From positions 248,001 through 312,000 of the forward strand of contig JAHDXR010000001.1 in the NCBI GenBank assembly GCA_023384105.1: 64,000 bases of DNA. The letters are read 5' to 3'. Positions 11,160 to 19,119 of the stretch are shown piece by piece. The stretch is from Hyphomonadaceae bacterium (GTDB lineage Bacteria > Pseudomonadota > Alphaproteobacteria > Caulobacterales > Aquidulcibacteraceae). The position numbers and the translations under genes were made by a program. Under the pieces are notes generated by a model. It was not told where the DNA came from and searched no databases. It saw only the letters and a list, made by a program, of their open reading frames with translations. How positions within the stretch are numbered: position 1 is the first letter of the stretch; each line of letters begins with the position of its first letter.

Positions 11160-11549
11160 ATGCCTGTATCGATTTCTTGCGTCACCTTGCCGGTAGATGA
11201 CTTGCAGAAGTCGATCGCGTTCTATCAGAACGTGATGGGTTTCGCCGCCGACGAACAGGACGATGATCACGCGGCGTTCGATGTCGACGGCGTTTATCTC
11301 GTGCTGCTGAACCGCGGCGATTTCGGCGTCTATGTCGAAGGCGTCGGCCACAGCCCTGCGGCGCGCGGCAATGCGGAATCCATTCTGAGCTATTTCGCGG
11401 AGTCGCGCGGCGAAGTCGATGCGCTGATCGCCAAGGCGAAGGGCGCGGGCGCGACCGCCGCGGACGCCGAGGACGATGACGGCGTCTATTCGGGCTGCTT
11501 CACCGATCCCGACGGCCACGTCTGGGAAGTGCTCTACGACGCGGCCTGA
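11160..11549 (+). CDS. VOC (glyoxalase/bleomycin-resistance fold) family protein
   Basis: 129 residues with the paired beta-alpha-beta-beta-beta pattern of vicinal-oxygen-chelate proteins. The first module is ISCVTLPVDDLQKSIAFYQNVMGF, and the second ends in FTDPDGHVWEVLYDAA, whose glutamate in the HVWEV motif is a usual metal ligand. ATG 11160 is preceded by GGAGGGTAGG; an upstream in-frame ATG at 11148 is possible. The family includes glyoxalases, extradiol dioxygenases and drug-binding proteins, and nothing here separates them. Transcribed alone, with a terminator-like hairpin after the stop. Confidence 0.85.
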   Translation: MPVSISCVTLPVDDLQKSIAFYQNVMGFAADEQDDDHAAFDVDGVYLVLLNRGDFGVYVEGVGHSPAARGNAESILSYFAESRGEVDALIAKAKGAGATAADAEDDDGVYSGCFTDPDGHVWEVLYDAA

Positions 11550-11593
11550 TCCACGCTCCCGAACGGCAACGCAGATCGGGGCGGCGGGGCGAC

Positions 11594-11629
11594 CTGCCGC
11601 CCTCGTCGCGTTCGCCTGGCGGCTTTTTT
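11594..11629 (+). terminator. probable terminator after the VOC gene
   Basis: TGCCGCC and GGCGGCT flank a ~16-nt loop, followed by TTTTTT (11624-11629). The stem is short, so confidence is moderate. Confidence 0.55.
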
Positions 11630-12031
11630 CGTCGAGCGCGCGGGGCGATCAGCTCAAACGCCCGCTTGGCGCTCAGGGCGCATGGCCGCGCAGATCGAAG
11701 CCGCGGCGCTCGTTGCCGCGCCGCCGGTGCGGATGGGGCGTCGGGGATGGGCGGCTGAGGGGCGGGGAAGGCGTGGAAATGGGCTCCGCTGGCGAACCAG
11801 ATCCAGGCCGGAACGCCGGCCGCGACGCCGTCCGCGAACCCGCCGACGATGCGGACCGCGCCCGTCCTCTCCCTCGCCGCGAAGGGCATGTCTGCAACCC
11901 CGCGCGCCATCCGCGCCCTTGCCCGTGGCGGCGCCTTGGGGCATAAGCGCGGCCTCGACCGGCCGGCGGCGTAAGCGCCCGCGCGGCCGTTTCCCTTATG
12001 CCGTGTTCGCAAGCGTGAAGGCGGGCGGGAC
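11630..12031. other. region upstream of tRNA-Trp, no confident gene
   Basis: About 400 bp of very GC-rich sequence. Long frames are open on the minus strand, including the read-through tail of the recombinase and a possible 136-codon frame at 11910-11500, but none has a recognisable domain and the second overlaps the VOC gene's 3' end. The tRNA promoter should lie in the last ~80 bp. Confidence 0.5.
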
Positions 12032-13691
12032 AGGAGTGTAGCTCAGCTGGTAGAGCATCGGTCTCCAAAACCGAGGGCCGGGGGTTCGAGTCCCTCCACT
12101 CCTGCCATCCCGGTCCAATGGCCTTGTCCGCGCCAAAGCCCGCCGCGAGCGTGCGCAGCAGTCGGCGCTTCGAGCCGACTATGCGAACCTCGCCCACATC
12201 CACCTCGACCCGCTGGGCCAACGCGCGGAGGTGATCGCGCCGATAGCCGCCGCCCTCGCGGCGAATGCGTTGGCGCGCCACGCGGGCGAACCGGGTGACA
12301 TCTGCCGCCGTGATTGACCGCCCCCCAGCGCCTTCGAGGGTGCAGCGCGCCCGCTCCGCTTGGTCCTTCGCTTGATCTCGCAGGGTCTTGAGGCCCGCGA
12401 TGCGGTCCTTGAGCGCAGGATCGTCCAGATCGGCGATCCCGGCTTCGATAGCGTCGTAGAGGCGCTTCAAACGCAGTTCCGCCTCCTCGGCGCGTTTGTT
12501 CAGTTGCCCCAAGTCTGCGCGACGCTTGTCCAAGCGCTCCTGGCGACCATCGAGAATGCTGTCCAGCACCACGGCCAAGCGTTCAGGCCGCAACAGGCGG
12601 TCCTCCAGGTGCGAGGCGACCAGGTCATCAAGCTTCGCCATCGGAATGGACATGCCGGTGCAGGCTGTCGTGCCTTTGCGCATTCTGGTGGAGCAGGCGT
12701 AGTAGCGATAACGTCCGCCCTGGCCGGTACGGATTGTCATCGCGCCATCACATTTGGCGCATCGCGTCAAACCGATCAGCATCGTTGGGCCGCCCACGAC
12801 CTGAGGCGCCACAACTTTCGGACTACGGGAAGCCAACCTCGCTTGAACGGCCTCAAAGGTTTCCGGGTCGATCAAAGGCGGCACGTCCACGACCACGATT
12901 TCGTCCTTCGGCTTGCGCGCCTTGAACCTATCTTCGCGATTGAACTCGTGCTTGCCCATATAGGTGCGCCGCGTGAGTATCTTGTGGACCGCGCCTTTGC
13001 CCCACTTAGTTCCGTCGCGTGTGAAGATGCCGCGCTCGTTTAAGTAAGCGGCGATCGCCATGACGCCGAGCGAGCCTGTCTCAGGATCGCCATGCAGCGC
13101 GAGGCGAAACATCAATCTCACCGTGTCCGCATGCAGTGGGTCAATCTCGATCTTTTTCTTGACCCGCGCGCCGCGTTCCTCAGCGACGACGGTGCGATAG
13201 CCGATCGGCGGGCGGGCGCCGTTCCAGAAACCTTGCCGCGCGTTTTCCTTTTGGGCGCGGATAACGTGCTTGGCGTTCTCCTTAGACTGATACTCATCAA
13301 ACAGCGCCATGATCTGGCGCATCATGACGTGCATCGGGTCGTCGCCGATCTCTTGCGTGATTGACACCAGCTTGACACCGCTCCGAGCCAGCTTTCTGAC
13401 GTAGAACTCCAACTCGAAGTGGTCGCGGAAGAAGCGGCTGAAGGAGTGAACGATGACGACATCGAAAGCGGGGGGCTTTGATGTGCCAGCTTCGATCATG
13501 CGTTGAAATTCGGGGCGGCGATCGTTGGTCGCCGACGCGCCTGGCTCAACATAGGTCTCGACCAACTGGTAGCCGCGGTTCGCGCAATACGCTTCACCTT
13601 GCCGCCGCTGATCGGGAATCGATACATCGTGTTCAGCCTGTCTAGCCGTTGAAACGCGCAAATAAAGGGCGGCGCGAAGCGGAACGGTCAT
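11673..13691 (-). CDS. large serine recombinase, frame reading through tRNA-Trp
   Basis: The frame is 672 codons, but only residues 1-528 belong to the inserted element. From residue 529 the frame is the antisense of tRNA-Trp (WQEWRDSNPRPSVLETDALP...) and then upstream chromosome. Domains in order: N-terminal resolvase domain with LYLRVSTARQ (nucleophile Ser14) and FSRFFRD; recombinase domain with an HTH-like RTYMGKHEF region; zinc ribbon CAKCDG ... YYACSTRMRKGTTAC (about residues 320-360); and a charged coiled coil with RRADLGQLNKRAEEAELRLK. Such enzymes integrate and excise phages and integrative elements at short att sites. The start is ATG 13691, with a poor ribosome-binding site. It lies with the small gene at 13713, and integration at or near the tRNA 3' end is implied. 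Confidence 0.88.
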   Translation of the reverse strand: MTVPLRAALYLRVSTARQAEHDVSIPDQRRQGEAYCANRGYQLVETYVEPGASATNDRRPEFQRMIEAGTSKPPAFDVVIVHSFSRFFRDHFELEFYVRKLARSGVKLVSITQEIGDDPMHVMMRQIMALFDEYQSKENAKHVIRAQKENARQGFWNGARPPIGYRTVVAEERGARVKKKIEIDPLHADTVRLMFRLALHGDPETGSLGVMAIAAYLNERGIFTRDGTKWGKGAVHKILTRRTYMGKHEFNREDRFKARKPKDEIVVVDVPPLIDPETFEAVQARLASRSPKVVAPQVVGGPTMLIGLTRCAKCDGAMTIRTGQGGRYRYYACSTRMRKGTTACTGMSIPMAKLDDLVASHLEDRLLRPERLAVVLDSILDGRQERLDKRRADLGQLNKRAEEAELRLKRLYDAIEAGIADLDDPALKDRIAGLKTLRDQAKDQAERARCTLEGAGGRSITAADVTRFARVARQRIRREGGGYRRDHLRALAQRVEVDVGEVRIVGSKRRLLRTLAAGFGADKAIGPGWQEWRDSNPRPSVLETDALPAELHSCPARLHACEHGIRETAARALTPPAGRGRAYAPRRRHGQGRGWRAGLQTCPSRRGRGRARSASSAGSRTASRPAFRPGSGSPAEPISTPSPPLSRPSPTPHPHRRRGNERRGFDLRGHAP
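12032..12107 (+). tRNA. tRNA-Trp (anticodon CCA)
   Basis: 76 nt including encoded CCA. Acceptor AGGAGTG (12032-12038) pairs with CACTCCT (12097-12103), discriminator G. The D-arm GCTCAGCTGGTAGAGC, the anticodon loop CTCCAAA with anticodon CCA, and the T-arm GGTTCGAGTCC are all present. tRNA-Trp usually stands directly before secE-nusG in alphaproteobacteria, so this marks the left edge of inserted DNA. Confidence 0.97.
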
Positions 13692-13712
13692 AGGGCGAGC
13701 CTTTGTTCTACG

Positions 13713-13937
13713 TCATGGGATGGGCCCAAACAGTTCGTCAAAGAGGTCGGCGAACCACATCTCGAAAACCGCAATCTCGGCTTCGGTGACGGGCACGTCG
13801 TCGGGCCAGTCGTCGGTGACGATCCACGTGGCGTAGTCGTGATTGGGTGGCCGGCCGGGAGGTGGACACGGCTCCCCGAGCAGTCGGTGGAGCTGCTCAG
13901 AGACTGGCAGTTTTCTCGCGCGCCTTTTTCGAGCCAT
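13713..13937 (-). CDS. hypothetical small acidic protein upstream of the recombinase
   Basis: 74 residues with a basic N-terminus (MARKRRARKLPVSEQLHRLL) and a strongly acidic C-terminal half (DDWPDDVPVTEAEIAVFEMW). I recognise no family. AGGAG lies just before ATG 13937. It is read in the same direction as the recombinase, which starts 22 bp after its stop, so they are probably co-transcribed. A longer frame on this strand (14074-13688) overlaps it but is Ser/Arg-rich and looks non-coding. An accessory factor or transcription regulator of the element is possible; nothing proves it. Confidence 0.5.
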   Translation of the reverse strand: MARKRRARKLPVSEQLHRLLGEPCPPPGRPPNHDYATWIVTDDWPDDVPVTEAEIAVFEMWFADLFDELFGPIP

Positions 13938-14079
13938 GCTCCTATGATCGCCTCAGCAGATGAGGAGCGAAACGCGAATTTCGTTCGCCGCGTAGAGGAG
14001 CGTTGGCGCGAGAACAAAGACAGGCGAGACCGAAGAATGGCGGAGTAGTGTGGGAAAAAGGCGGACACGATCATTGCAC

Positions 14080-15312
14080 CTAAATAGCCAAGGCGGCCTC
14101 TAGTTCGTCATGCGCAAAAGCCGGCTCATATTCACGCGCCAGACTTCCGCTGACGCCGACACGCTGCAGAGCGCCGCGCCACTCTGCGCGGATCAACGTG
14201 GCGATCTGGCGAATGATCTCGCGCGCTTCCTCCTCGGCGATCTCAAAAAAGCCGCATGCTTCGAAGGCTAGCTTGATCGATCGATCGTGAGGTCCGCCTT
14301 CCATGATCGCGGTTTCAAGGTGCGGGTTGCGGTCGGGGGCGGGATTGACGTCAAACATGGGCGACAAGCGCCATCGGCCGTCGCCGACATAGAGAAATCC
14401 GTGGTTCTTGAGATGGTCATCCTTGTTGGAGACCAGGATCGTGAAGATCAGCCGACGATACAGTTCGCGGAAATTCTCTTCGGGATCGGACGCGAAGGTG
14501 CGCATGAAATCCACGATCTCAGTATAGGCGCCGAGCTCGCTAGCGCTCTTGCCGAGAGCCGTGCGCGCCGAGATGTACGGAATGCGCGCGCCTGCCCGCC
14601 GGTCGAAGCGGCGGATCAGGGCGACGGGAAACGAAGTTGCGGCGAGTTCCAGCCGCGTATCCGGCGCGCGGATGCCGCACGCTCTGGCAAGCGTCAGCGT
14701 CGCGACTTCAACGCGCTCGACGGGTTGCTGATCAAGGACCGAGGTGAACTTCGCCAGCCACAGCACGTCGCCATCCTGCACATTGGCTTTAGGACGCGCA
14801 CCGCCTGAGCCGCCTGCGCCCGCAAGTGCGCGCAAATCTTCGATCGAGATATCCCTGCCTTGCTCGTAGGCGCGCGCGATCGCTGTGAGCGCTTCAAGAT
14901 CGATGAGGCGCGGCACGGATTCCGGCGAGGGGCCGCGAATGATCTTTCCGTCGGCGTCCAGAAAGCGAAGCGCGCCCTGTCGGCTATGATCGTCCGAGAG
15001 CGTGAGATAGTCGAATTCGGAAAGGCCCGCGCCGTAAGCGCGCTCAAGCAGCCGTCGGCCCCAGCTCTCGGGCGCGGCGTCCATGAACACGCCGGCGAGT
15101 GCGTCGCGCATATCGCCGCCGGCGCCGGAGGCGTGATAGGGGCCGCCTTCCAGCGCCAGGTCCGGCTGTATGGCGAAGCCGCGCGGATCTTCTTGCCACG
15201 CCGGGTCGTAGCTGAAGGTCGAGAACTGGCGAGGGCCTGCCCTCGTGAAGCGCAGCTGGCCGATGGGCGTTAAGCTTTCGCCAAGCGCGACGCGGGCGGT
15301 CTGTTCGGCCAT
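14080..15312 (-). CDS. hipA: HipA-type serine/threonine kinase toxin
   Basis: 410 residues, the usual HipA length. HipA toxins phosphorylate translation factors such as glutamyl-tRNA synthetase and cause growth arrest until neutralised by HipB. Seen: Gly-rich loop GAGGSGGARPKA (about residues 165-176), the ATP-binding lysine in WLAKFT (K188), the catalytic loop SNKDDHLKNHG (295-305) and the metal-binding PMFDVNP (D321), so the kinase looks intact. Its ATG overlaps the hipB stop by one base (ATGA at 15312), indicating translational coupling in a hipBA operon. It sits within the integrative-element remnant, where such modules often act as addiction systems. The symbol denotes the family; the target is not known. 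Confidence 0.9.
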   Translation of the reverse strand: MAEQTARVALGESLTPIGQLRFTRAGPRQFSTFSYDPAWQEDPRGFAIQPDLALEGGPYHASGAGGDMRDALAGVFMDAAPESWGRRLLERAYGAGLSEFDYLTLSDDHSRQGALRFLDADGKIIRGPSPESVPRLIDLEALTAIARAYEQGRDISIEDLRALAGAGGSGGARPKANVQDGDVLWLAKFTSVLDQQPVERVEVATLTLARACGIRAPDTRLELAATSFPVALIRRFDRRAGARIPYISARTALGKSASELGAYTEIVDFMRTFASDPEENFRELYRRLIFTILVSNKDDHLKNHGFLYVGDGRWRLSPMFDVNPAPDRNPHLETAIMEGGPHDRSIKLAFEACGFFEIAEEEAREIIRQIATLIRAEWRGALQRVGVSGSLAREYEPAFAHDELEAALAI

Positions 15313-15689
15313 CAGAACGCCGCTCCCTCAGGGTCCGAAGCGCCCGGCGTCTTCTTGGTCACCGCCTTTTTTGCTTTGCCACGCGACTTAGGGGCACGGG
15401 CACGCTGCGGGGTGCGCTCGGCGGTAAGGGCCAAGCCAAGCTCGTCCTTTCGAATATCCAAGAGGTCGCCCAGCCGCGCGATCAATCCGAGCGCCAGCAA
15501 CACGTCGGCCAGCGTCCCTATCGCGACGCCAGCGTCGCCCTTTTCCAGCCTTGCGACGGTGTTAGGGGAGGTTCCGGCGCGCGCAGCAAGGTCGACCGCC
15601 GTTATCTGGCGGCGGAGCCGTGTGGCGCGTAAATCCCTCCCCAATTGGGTAAGGGCCGATTTGGATTTCAGAGAACTCACGGCAATCAC
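15312..15689 (-). CDS. hipB: HipB-type antitoxin, XRE-family repressor
   Basis: 125 residues. A classic Cro/C1-type helix-turn-helix runs from about residue 15 to 65 (GRDLRATRLRRQITAVDLAA ... GTSPNTVARLEKGD). The C-terminal tail is basic and flexible (KSRGKAKKAVTKK), as in antitoxins that wrap the toxin. The start is GTG 15689 or the in-frame GTG at 15680; neither has a clear ribosome-binding site, so the mRNA may be leaderless. A perfect inverted repeat immediately upstream (15691-15729) is a likely autoregulatory operator. The stop overlaps the hipA start. Confidence 0.85.
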   Translation of the reverse strand: MIAVSSLKSKSALTQLGRDLRATRLRRQITAVDLAARAGTSPNTVARLEKGDAGVAIGTLADVLLALGLIARLGDLLDIRKDELGLALTAERTPQRARAPKSRGKAKKAVTKKTPGASDPEGAAF

Positions 15690-15690
15690 C

Positions 15691-15729
15691 CAAATATGGC
15701 CTGTAATGGCCTGTAACTCACCATATTTG
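15691..15729. promoter_or_regulatory. hipBA operator/promoter palindrome
   Basis: Perfect 9-bp arms CAAATATGG (15691-15699) and CCATATTTG (15721-15729), with the tandem direct repeat ATGGCCTGTA ATGGCCTGTA between them, directly before the hipB start. The AT-rich arms stand out in GC-rich DNA and are the natural HipB binding site. Confidence 0.65.
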
Positions 15730-16105
15730 ATAAGTTATTAATACGCAACTAGATGGGCCGTATCGCGATTTGGCCCGTTTTTGACCTGACAACAAAGGGG
15801 CGACCACCAGCTTGCGCCGGCGGCCAGGCTCTCGCGCTGCACGCCGAGCCAAGGGTCTCGGCCCTCGGGGGCTTCGATCCTTTTCGCAAGAACCTGTGCA
15901 TCCGCCGGTTCATCTTTCGATCAGCAGCGCATTGCGCACGCCGCGCGCATGACGTGTGCGATCATGCGCATCTCGCTCAATCCCAACCGGCAGCCGTCGC
16001 GCCTGGCGGCGGCCGGCTGCGCCAGAGGGAGAGGGCAGCCTTGGGCTTCGTGACAGGTTGAGGCCGGAAGAGAGTCTTCCGGCCGCCTGTCATGGAGTGA
16101 AACAC
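15730..16105. other. divergent spacer between hipB and the ParB-like gene
   Basis: About 375 bp. It begins AT-rich (TTGATAAGTTATTAATA), probably the hipBA promoter, and ends with a perfect hairpin at 16062-16084 in the leader of the ParB-like gene. No coding frame is supported. Confidence 0.55.
16062..16084 (+). promoter_or_regulatory. hairpin in the 5' leader of the ParB-like gene
   Basis: Perfect 10-bp stem GGCCGGAAGA / TCTTCCGGCC with loop GAG, ending 21 nt before ATG 16106. It has no T-tract. I recall similar leader hairpins before ParB- and ArdC-type genes on alphaproteobacterial plasmids, but this is unverified. Confidence 0.5.
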
Positions 16106-18712
16106 ATGGCAAGGACTGCGAAGAAAAAGGTCGCGAAGAAAACCTCGCTCAATCGCGCGCGCGACATTCCGTACAACAAGCTTGAGATGAGCGAAGACAA
16201 TGTCCGGCAGATCAGGGACGAGGCTTACATCGAAACGCTCGCTGACGACATTGGCCTCCGCGGCGTCCTCACCGCACTCAATGTGCGTCCGATCTTCGAT
16301 GAAAATGGAGCGGAAACGGACCGCTTCTGCGTGCCTGCCGGCGGTTCGCGCTTTCTGGCGATCGGCCGGCTGGTAGAGCGCGGCGTCTTCCCCACGGATG
16401 GTCCCGTTCCCTGCGTCGTTAGCGAGAATACCGAGACATCCGAGCGAGAGGATTCATACGCGGAGAATTTTCACCGCCAGCAGCTCCATCCGCTTGATGA
16501 GTTTCGGGCGATGCAGGGCATGGTGGCCGAAGGCTCAGGCATAGAGACGATCGCCGCACGCTTCAAAACCACCGCCGCGGTTGTGCGTCAGCGCCTCCGC
16601 CTTGCGTCGGTCTCGCCCAAGCTGCTTGAGGTCTATGCCGGCGACGGCATGACACTCGACCAGCTGATCGCCTTCAGCGTCAACGAAGACAATGCGCGAC
16701 AGGAACAGGTCTGGGAGCAACTCGCCCACTCTTACAATAAATCGCCATCCTACATCCGCGAAAAACTCACCGAGGACACGGTTCATGCTGGCGACAAGCG
16801 CGCGCGCTTTGTCGGCGTTGACGCCTTCAAGACCGCTGGCGGGCATGTGATGCGCGACCTGTTTGATGACGATGACGGCGGCTGGCTCGACAATCCCACG
16901 CTTCTCGACCGGCTGGTTTCGGAAAAGCTCAAGACGGAAGGCGAACGCATCGCCGCCGAGGGCTGGAAATGGGTGGCCGTCGCCGTGGATCTACCGTTCC
17001 AGCACGCGCGCGGGATGCGCGAGATCGACGGCGAGGAGGTGAAACTCACGAAGAAGGAACAGGCTCGTGTCGAGAAATTGCAAGCCGAGTTGGAGACGCT
17101 CGAAGCCGAGTATGCGGACCAGGAGGAATACTCGGAAGAAATTGAAGCCCGCATGGAGGCGATCGAGCGAGAGATCTCTGCGCTGGTCGATCGGCCGCTT
17201 CGCTACAATGCAGAGGAGATGGCGAATGCGGGCGCGTTCGTGAGCATCGACCGGAACGGCGCTCTGTCCGTCGATCGCGGCTATGTGCGTCCCGAGGATG
17301 AGGCCTCGTCTGAGGAGGACGGAGAAACTCAGGATGACGCGCAAGCGGATGAAGGCGAGGGAAGTGCGCCACGGCGCGTCGTCATCACGCTCGGCGGCGA
17401 CGCCGAGGGCGACGCGGATGAGCACGCGCTGGCGAAAGGCCCCCACGCCATGGCGATGGATGCGGGCTCAACGGACAGCGGAGCGGCGTATCTGGCCAAA
17501 GGTGTTTCGAAGAACGACCGCGGCTCGGTGAAGAAGGATCTCACGCTGCTGATGGCGGCGCAGCAGAAGGCAAAAATTCCGATCCTGATCGGCACCGCTG
17601 GGCAAGCGGGCGGCGACCTGAACGTCAACTGGACACGCGACATCGTGCTCGAGATTGCACGAGAGCAGGGCTACAAGCCAAAAATTGCGCTGCTCTATTC
17701 GGAGCAGTCGCCACAACTGATCAAACGCAAACTGGCCGAAGGCAGGATCTCGAATTTGCCGCCGCTCGGCGATCTCACCGAAGAGGTGATCGATAGCTGC
17801 CTGCACATTGTCGCGCTAATGGGGCCTGAGCCTTATCACGCGGCGCTTGAAGCGGGCGCCGACATCATCATTGGCGGACGGGCTTCAGATCCTGCAGTGA
17901 TCGCAGCGTTCGCCTTGTGGAAGGGCGCACCCGTGGGGCCTTGCTGGCATGCTGGCAAAATTGCCGAATGCGGCGGGCAGGCGACGTCGGCCAACACTGG
18001 TCAGCGCGGCGTTTTCATTGAGATCCACGAAGATGGGTTCGACGTCGAGCCGGTCGATCCGAAATTCAAGGCGACGGTGGAGAGCATCTCCGGCCATTTG
18101 CTCTATGAGAATAAGAGTCCGTGGCGTCTGACCGAGCCAGGCGGTGAACTCGATACGACGCGCTGTGAGTACATCCAGCTCAACGATCGCGCCGTGCGCG
18201 GTACCGGATCGGTGTGGGATCCCAAGCCCTATACGATGAAGCTGGAGGGCGCGTCCGGGAATCTGTTTCAGACAGTGATGATCGTCGGTATCACCGATCC
18301 GGAGGTGTTGGCGTCGCCGCAAGAGTTTCACGACAAGATGCTCGCCGCGTTGACACAGCGCGCGAAGTCGGCGACCGGGCTTGCCGAGAGTGAGTTTCAC
18401 ATTTCGCTGCGGATGTATGGCTACAATGGCGTGAGCGGAATGCCGCCGCCGAAAGGCGCAAAGCCCCTCGAGATCGGGCTGATGGGCGTGATCACGGCGA
18501 AGACGCAAGCGCAAGCGAGTGAAATCGCGAAGGCCTGCAATCCTTACTTCTTCCATATGCCGCTGCACATGGGGATGGAGCTGCCGAGCTATGGCTGGGC
18601 CTTCACGCCCGGCGATATCGATCGCGGGCCGGTCTATCAGTTCGTGCTGAATCACGTTGTGAGCGTCGACGATCCCATGGAGCTCGTGCGCATGGAGTTG
18701 ATCGATGCCTAA
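16106..18712 (+). CDS. in-frame fusion: plasmid-type ParB N-terminus joined to a beheaded AtuA-like protein
   Basis: 868 residues from ATG 16106 (TGGAGTGA upstream). Residues 1 to about 440 are a ParB/KorB-like partition protein: ParB fold (VRQIRDEAYIETLADDIGLR, GGSRFLAIGRLVE, RQQLHPLDEFRAMQ), HTH IAARFKTTAAVVRQRLRLA, a coiled coil and an acidic linker ending GDAEGDADEH. From about residue 441 (base ~17430) the sequence switches to the acyclic-terpene-utilization AtuA/DUF1446 family (GPHAMAMDAGSTDSG, IIIGGRASDPAVIA, ISGHLLYENKSPWRL) and lacks that family's first ~25-30 residues. The ParB half lacks its usual C-terminal region. The frame is intact across the joint, so a chimera could be made; internal ATG 17450 could also start a short AtuA part. 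It overlaps DUF4387 by 8 bp. Confidence 0.8.
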   Translation: MARTAKKKVAKKTSLNRARDIPYNKLEMSEDNVRQIRDEAYIETLADDIGLRGVLTALNVRPIFDENGAETDRFCVPAGGSRFLAIGRLVERGVFPTDGPVPCVVSENTETSEREDSYAENFHRQQLHPLDEFRAMQGMVAEGSGIETIAARFKTTAAVVRQRLRLASVSPKLLEVYAGDGMTLDQLIAFSVNEDNARQEQVWEQLAHSYNKSPSYIREKLTEDTVHAGDKRARFVGVDAFKTAGGHVMRDLFDDDDGGWLDNPTLLDRLVSEKLKTEGERIAAEGWKWVAVAVDLPFQHARGMREIDGEEVKLTKKEQARVEKLQAELETLEAEYADQEEYSEEIEARMEAIEREISALVDRPLRYNAEEMANAGAFVSIDRNGALSVDRGYVRPEDEASSEEDGETQDDAQADEGEGSAPRRVVITLGGDAEGDADEHALAKGPHAMAMDAGSTDSGAAYLAKGVSKNDRGSVKKDLTLLMAAQQKAKIPILIGTAGQAGGDLNVNWTRDIVLEIAREQGYKPKIALLYSEQSPQLIKRKLAEGRISNLPPLGDLTEEVIDSCLHIVALMGPEPYHAALEAGADIIIGGRASDPAVIAAFALWKGAPVGPCWHAGKIAECGGQATSANTGQRGVFIEIHEDGFDVEPVDPKFKATVESISGHLLYENKSPWRLTEPGGELDTTRCEYIQLNDRAVRGTGSVWDPKPYTMKLEGASGNLFQTVMIVGITDPEVLASPQEFHDKMLAALTQRAKSATGLAESEFHISLRMYGYNGVSGMPPPKGAKPLEIGLMGVITAKTQAQASEIAKACNPYFFHMPLHMGMELPSYGWAFTPGDIDRGPVYQFVLNHVVSVDDPMELVRMELIDA

Positions 18713-19013
18713 GCTCAAAGATGTTTGCCGACATGTTCGCTCCAAGGTCGCCGGGCCGTTCTGGGTAACGATCGATCTAATGTTCGATAGCCAGGAGAAT
18801 TATGATCGTTATGTGCAAAGTCCGGCGCTCAGCGCGGACTCGATCGCCAAGATTTACGGAATCGATCCGAAGGGCGTGGCGCATTACCCGGTGCCAAGCC
18901 TGAAGGTGCTGAAGATTTCTTATCCCCGCAAAACGCCCCAAGGCGGCGTCGAAGAGCGCGATCTGCATTCAGGTCAGCAATACACCTACATCCTTGATCT
19001 CGATCTGGATTGA
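18705..19013 (+). CDS. DUF4387 protein, AtuA partner
   Basis: 102 residues (MPKLKDVCRHVRSKVAGPFW...) with the conserved GPFWVTIDLMF and a middle part YGIDPKGVAHYPVPSLKVLK. DUF4387 proteins are small and nearly always encoded directly after AtuA/DUF1446-type genes, probably as the second subunit; their chemistry is unknown. The start ATG 18705 overlaps the end of the AtuA-like frame by 8 bp, implying coupled translation. The pairing supports the AtuA assignment of the upstream fusion half. Confidence 0.82.
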   Translation: MPKLKDVCRHVRSKVAGPFWVTIDLMFDSQENYDRYVQSPALSADSIAKIYGIDPKGVAHYPVPSLKVLKISYPRKTPQGGVEERDLHSGQQYTYILDLDLD

Positions 19014-19119
19014 AGCGGATGCGGTGTGGCGCATTGATGATTGTGAACTTGGCATTAGAGCGCCCGGTGCGACCGACTTAGGCCTACGCGAAAGGCGCCG
19101 TGGCGCCCACGGAGTTACA

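Noticed and set aside
11500-11910. Minus-strand 136-codon frame between the VOC gene and tRNA-Trp (MARGVADMPFAARERTGAV...)
   Set aside because: No recognised family, overlaps the VOC gene's 3' end by 50 bp, and lies in extremely GC-rich DNA; left out as unproven.
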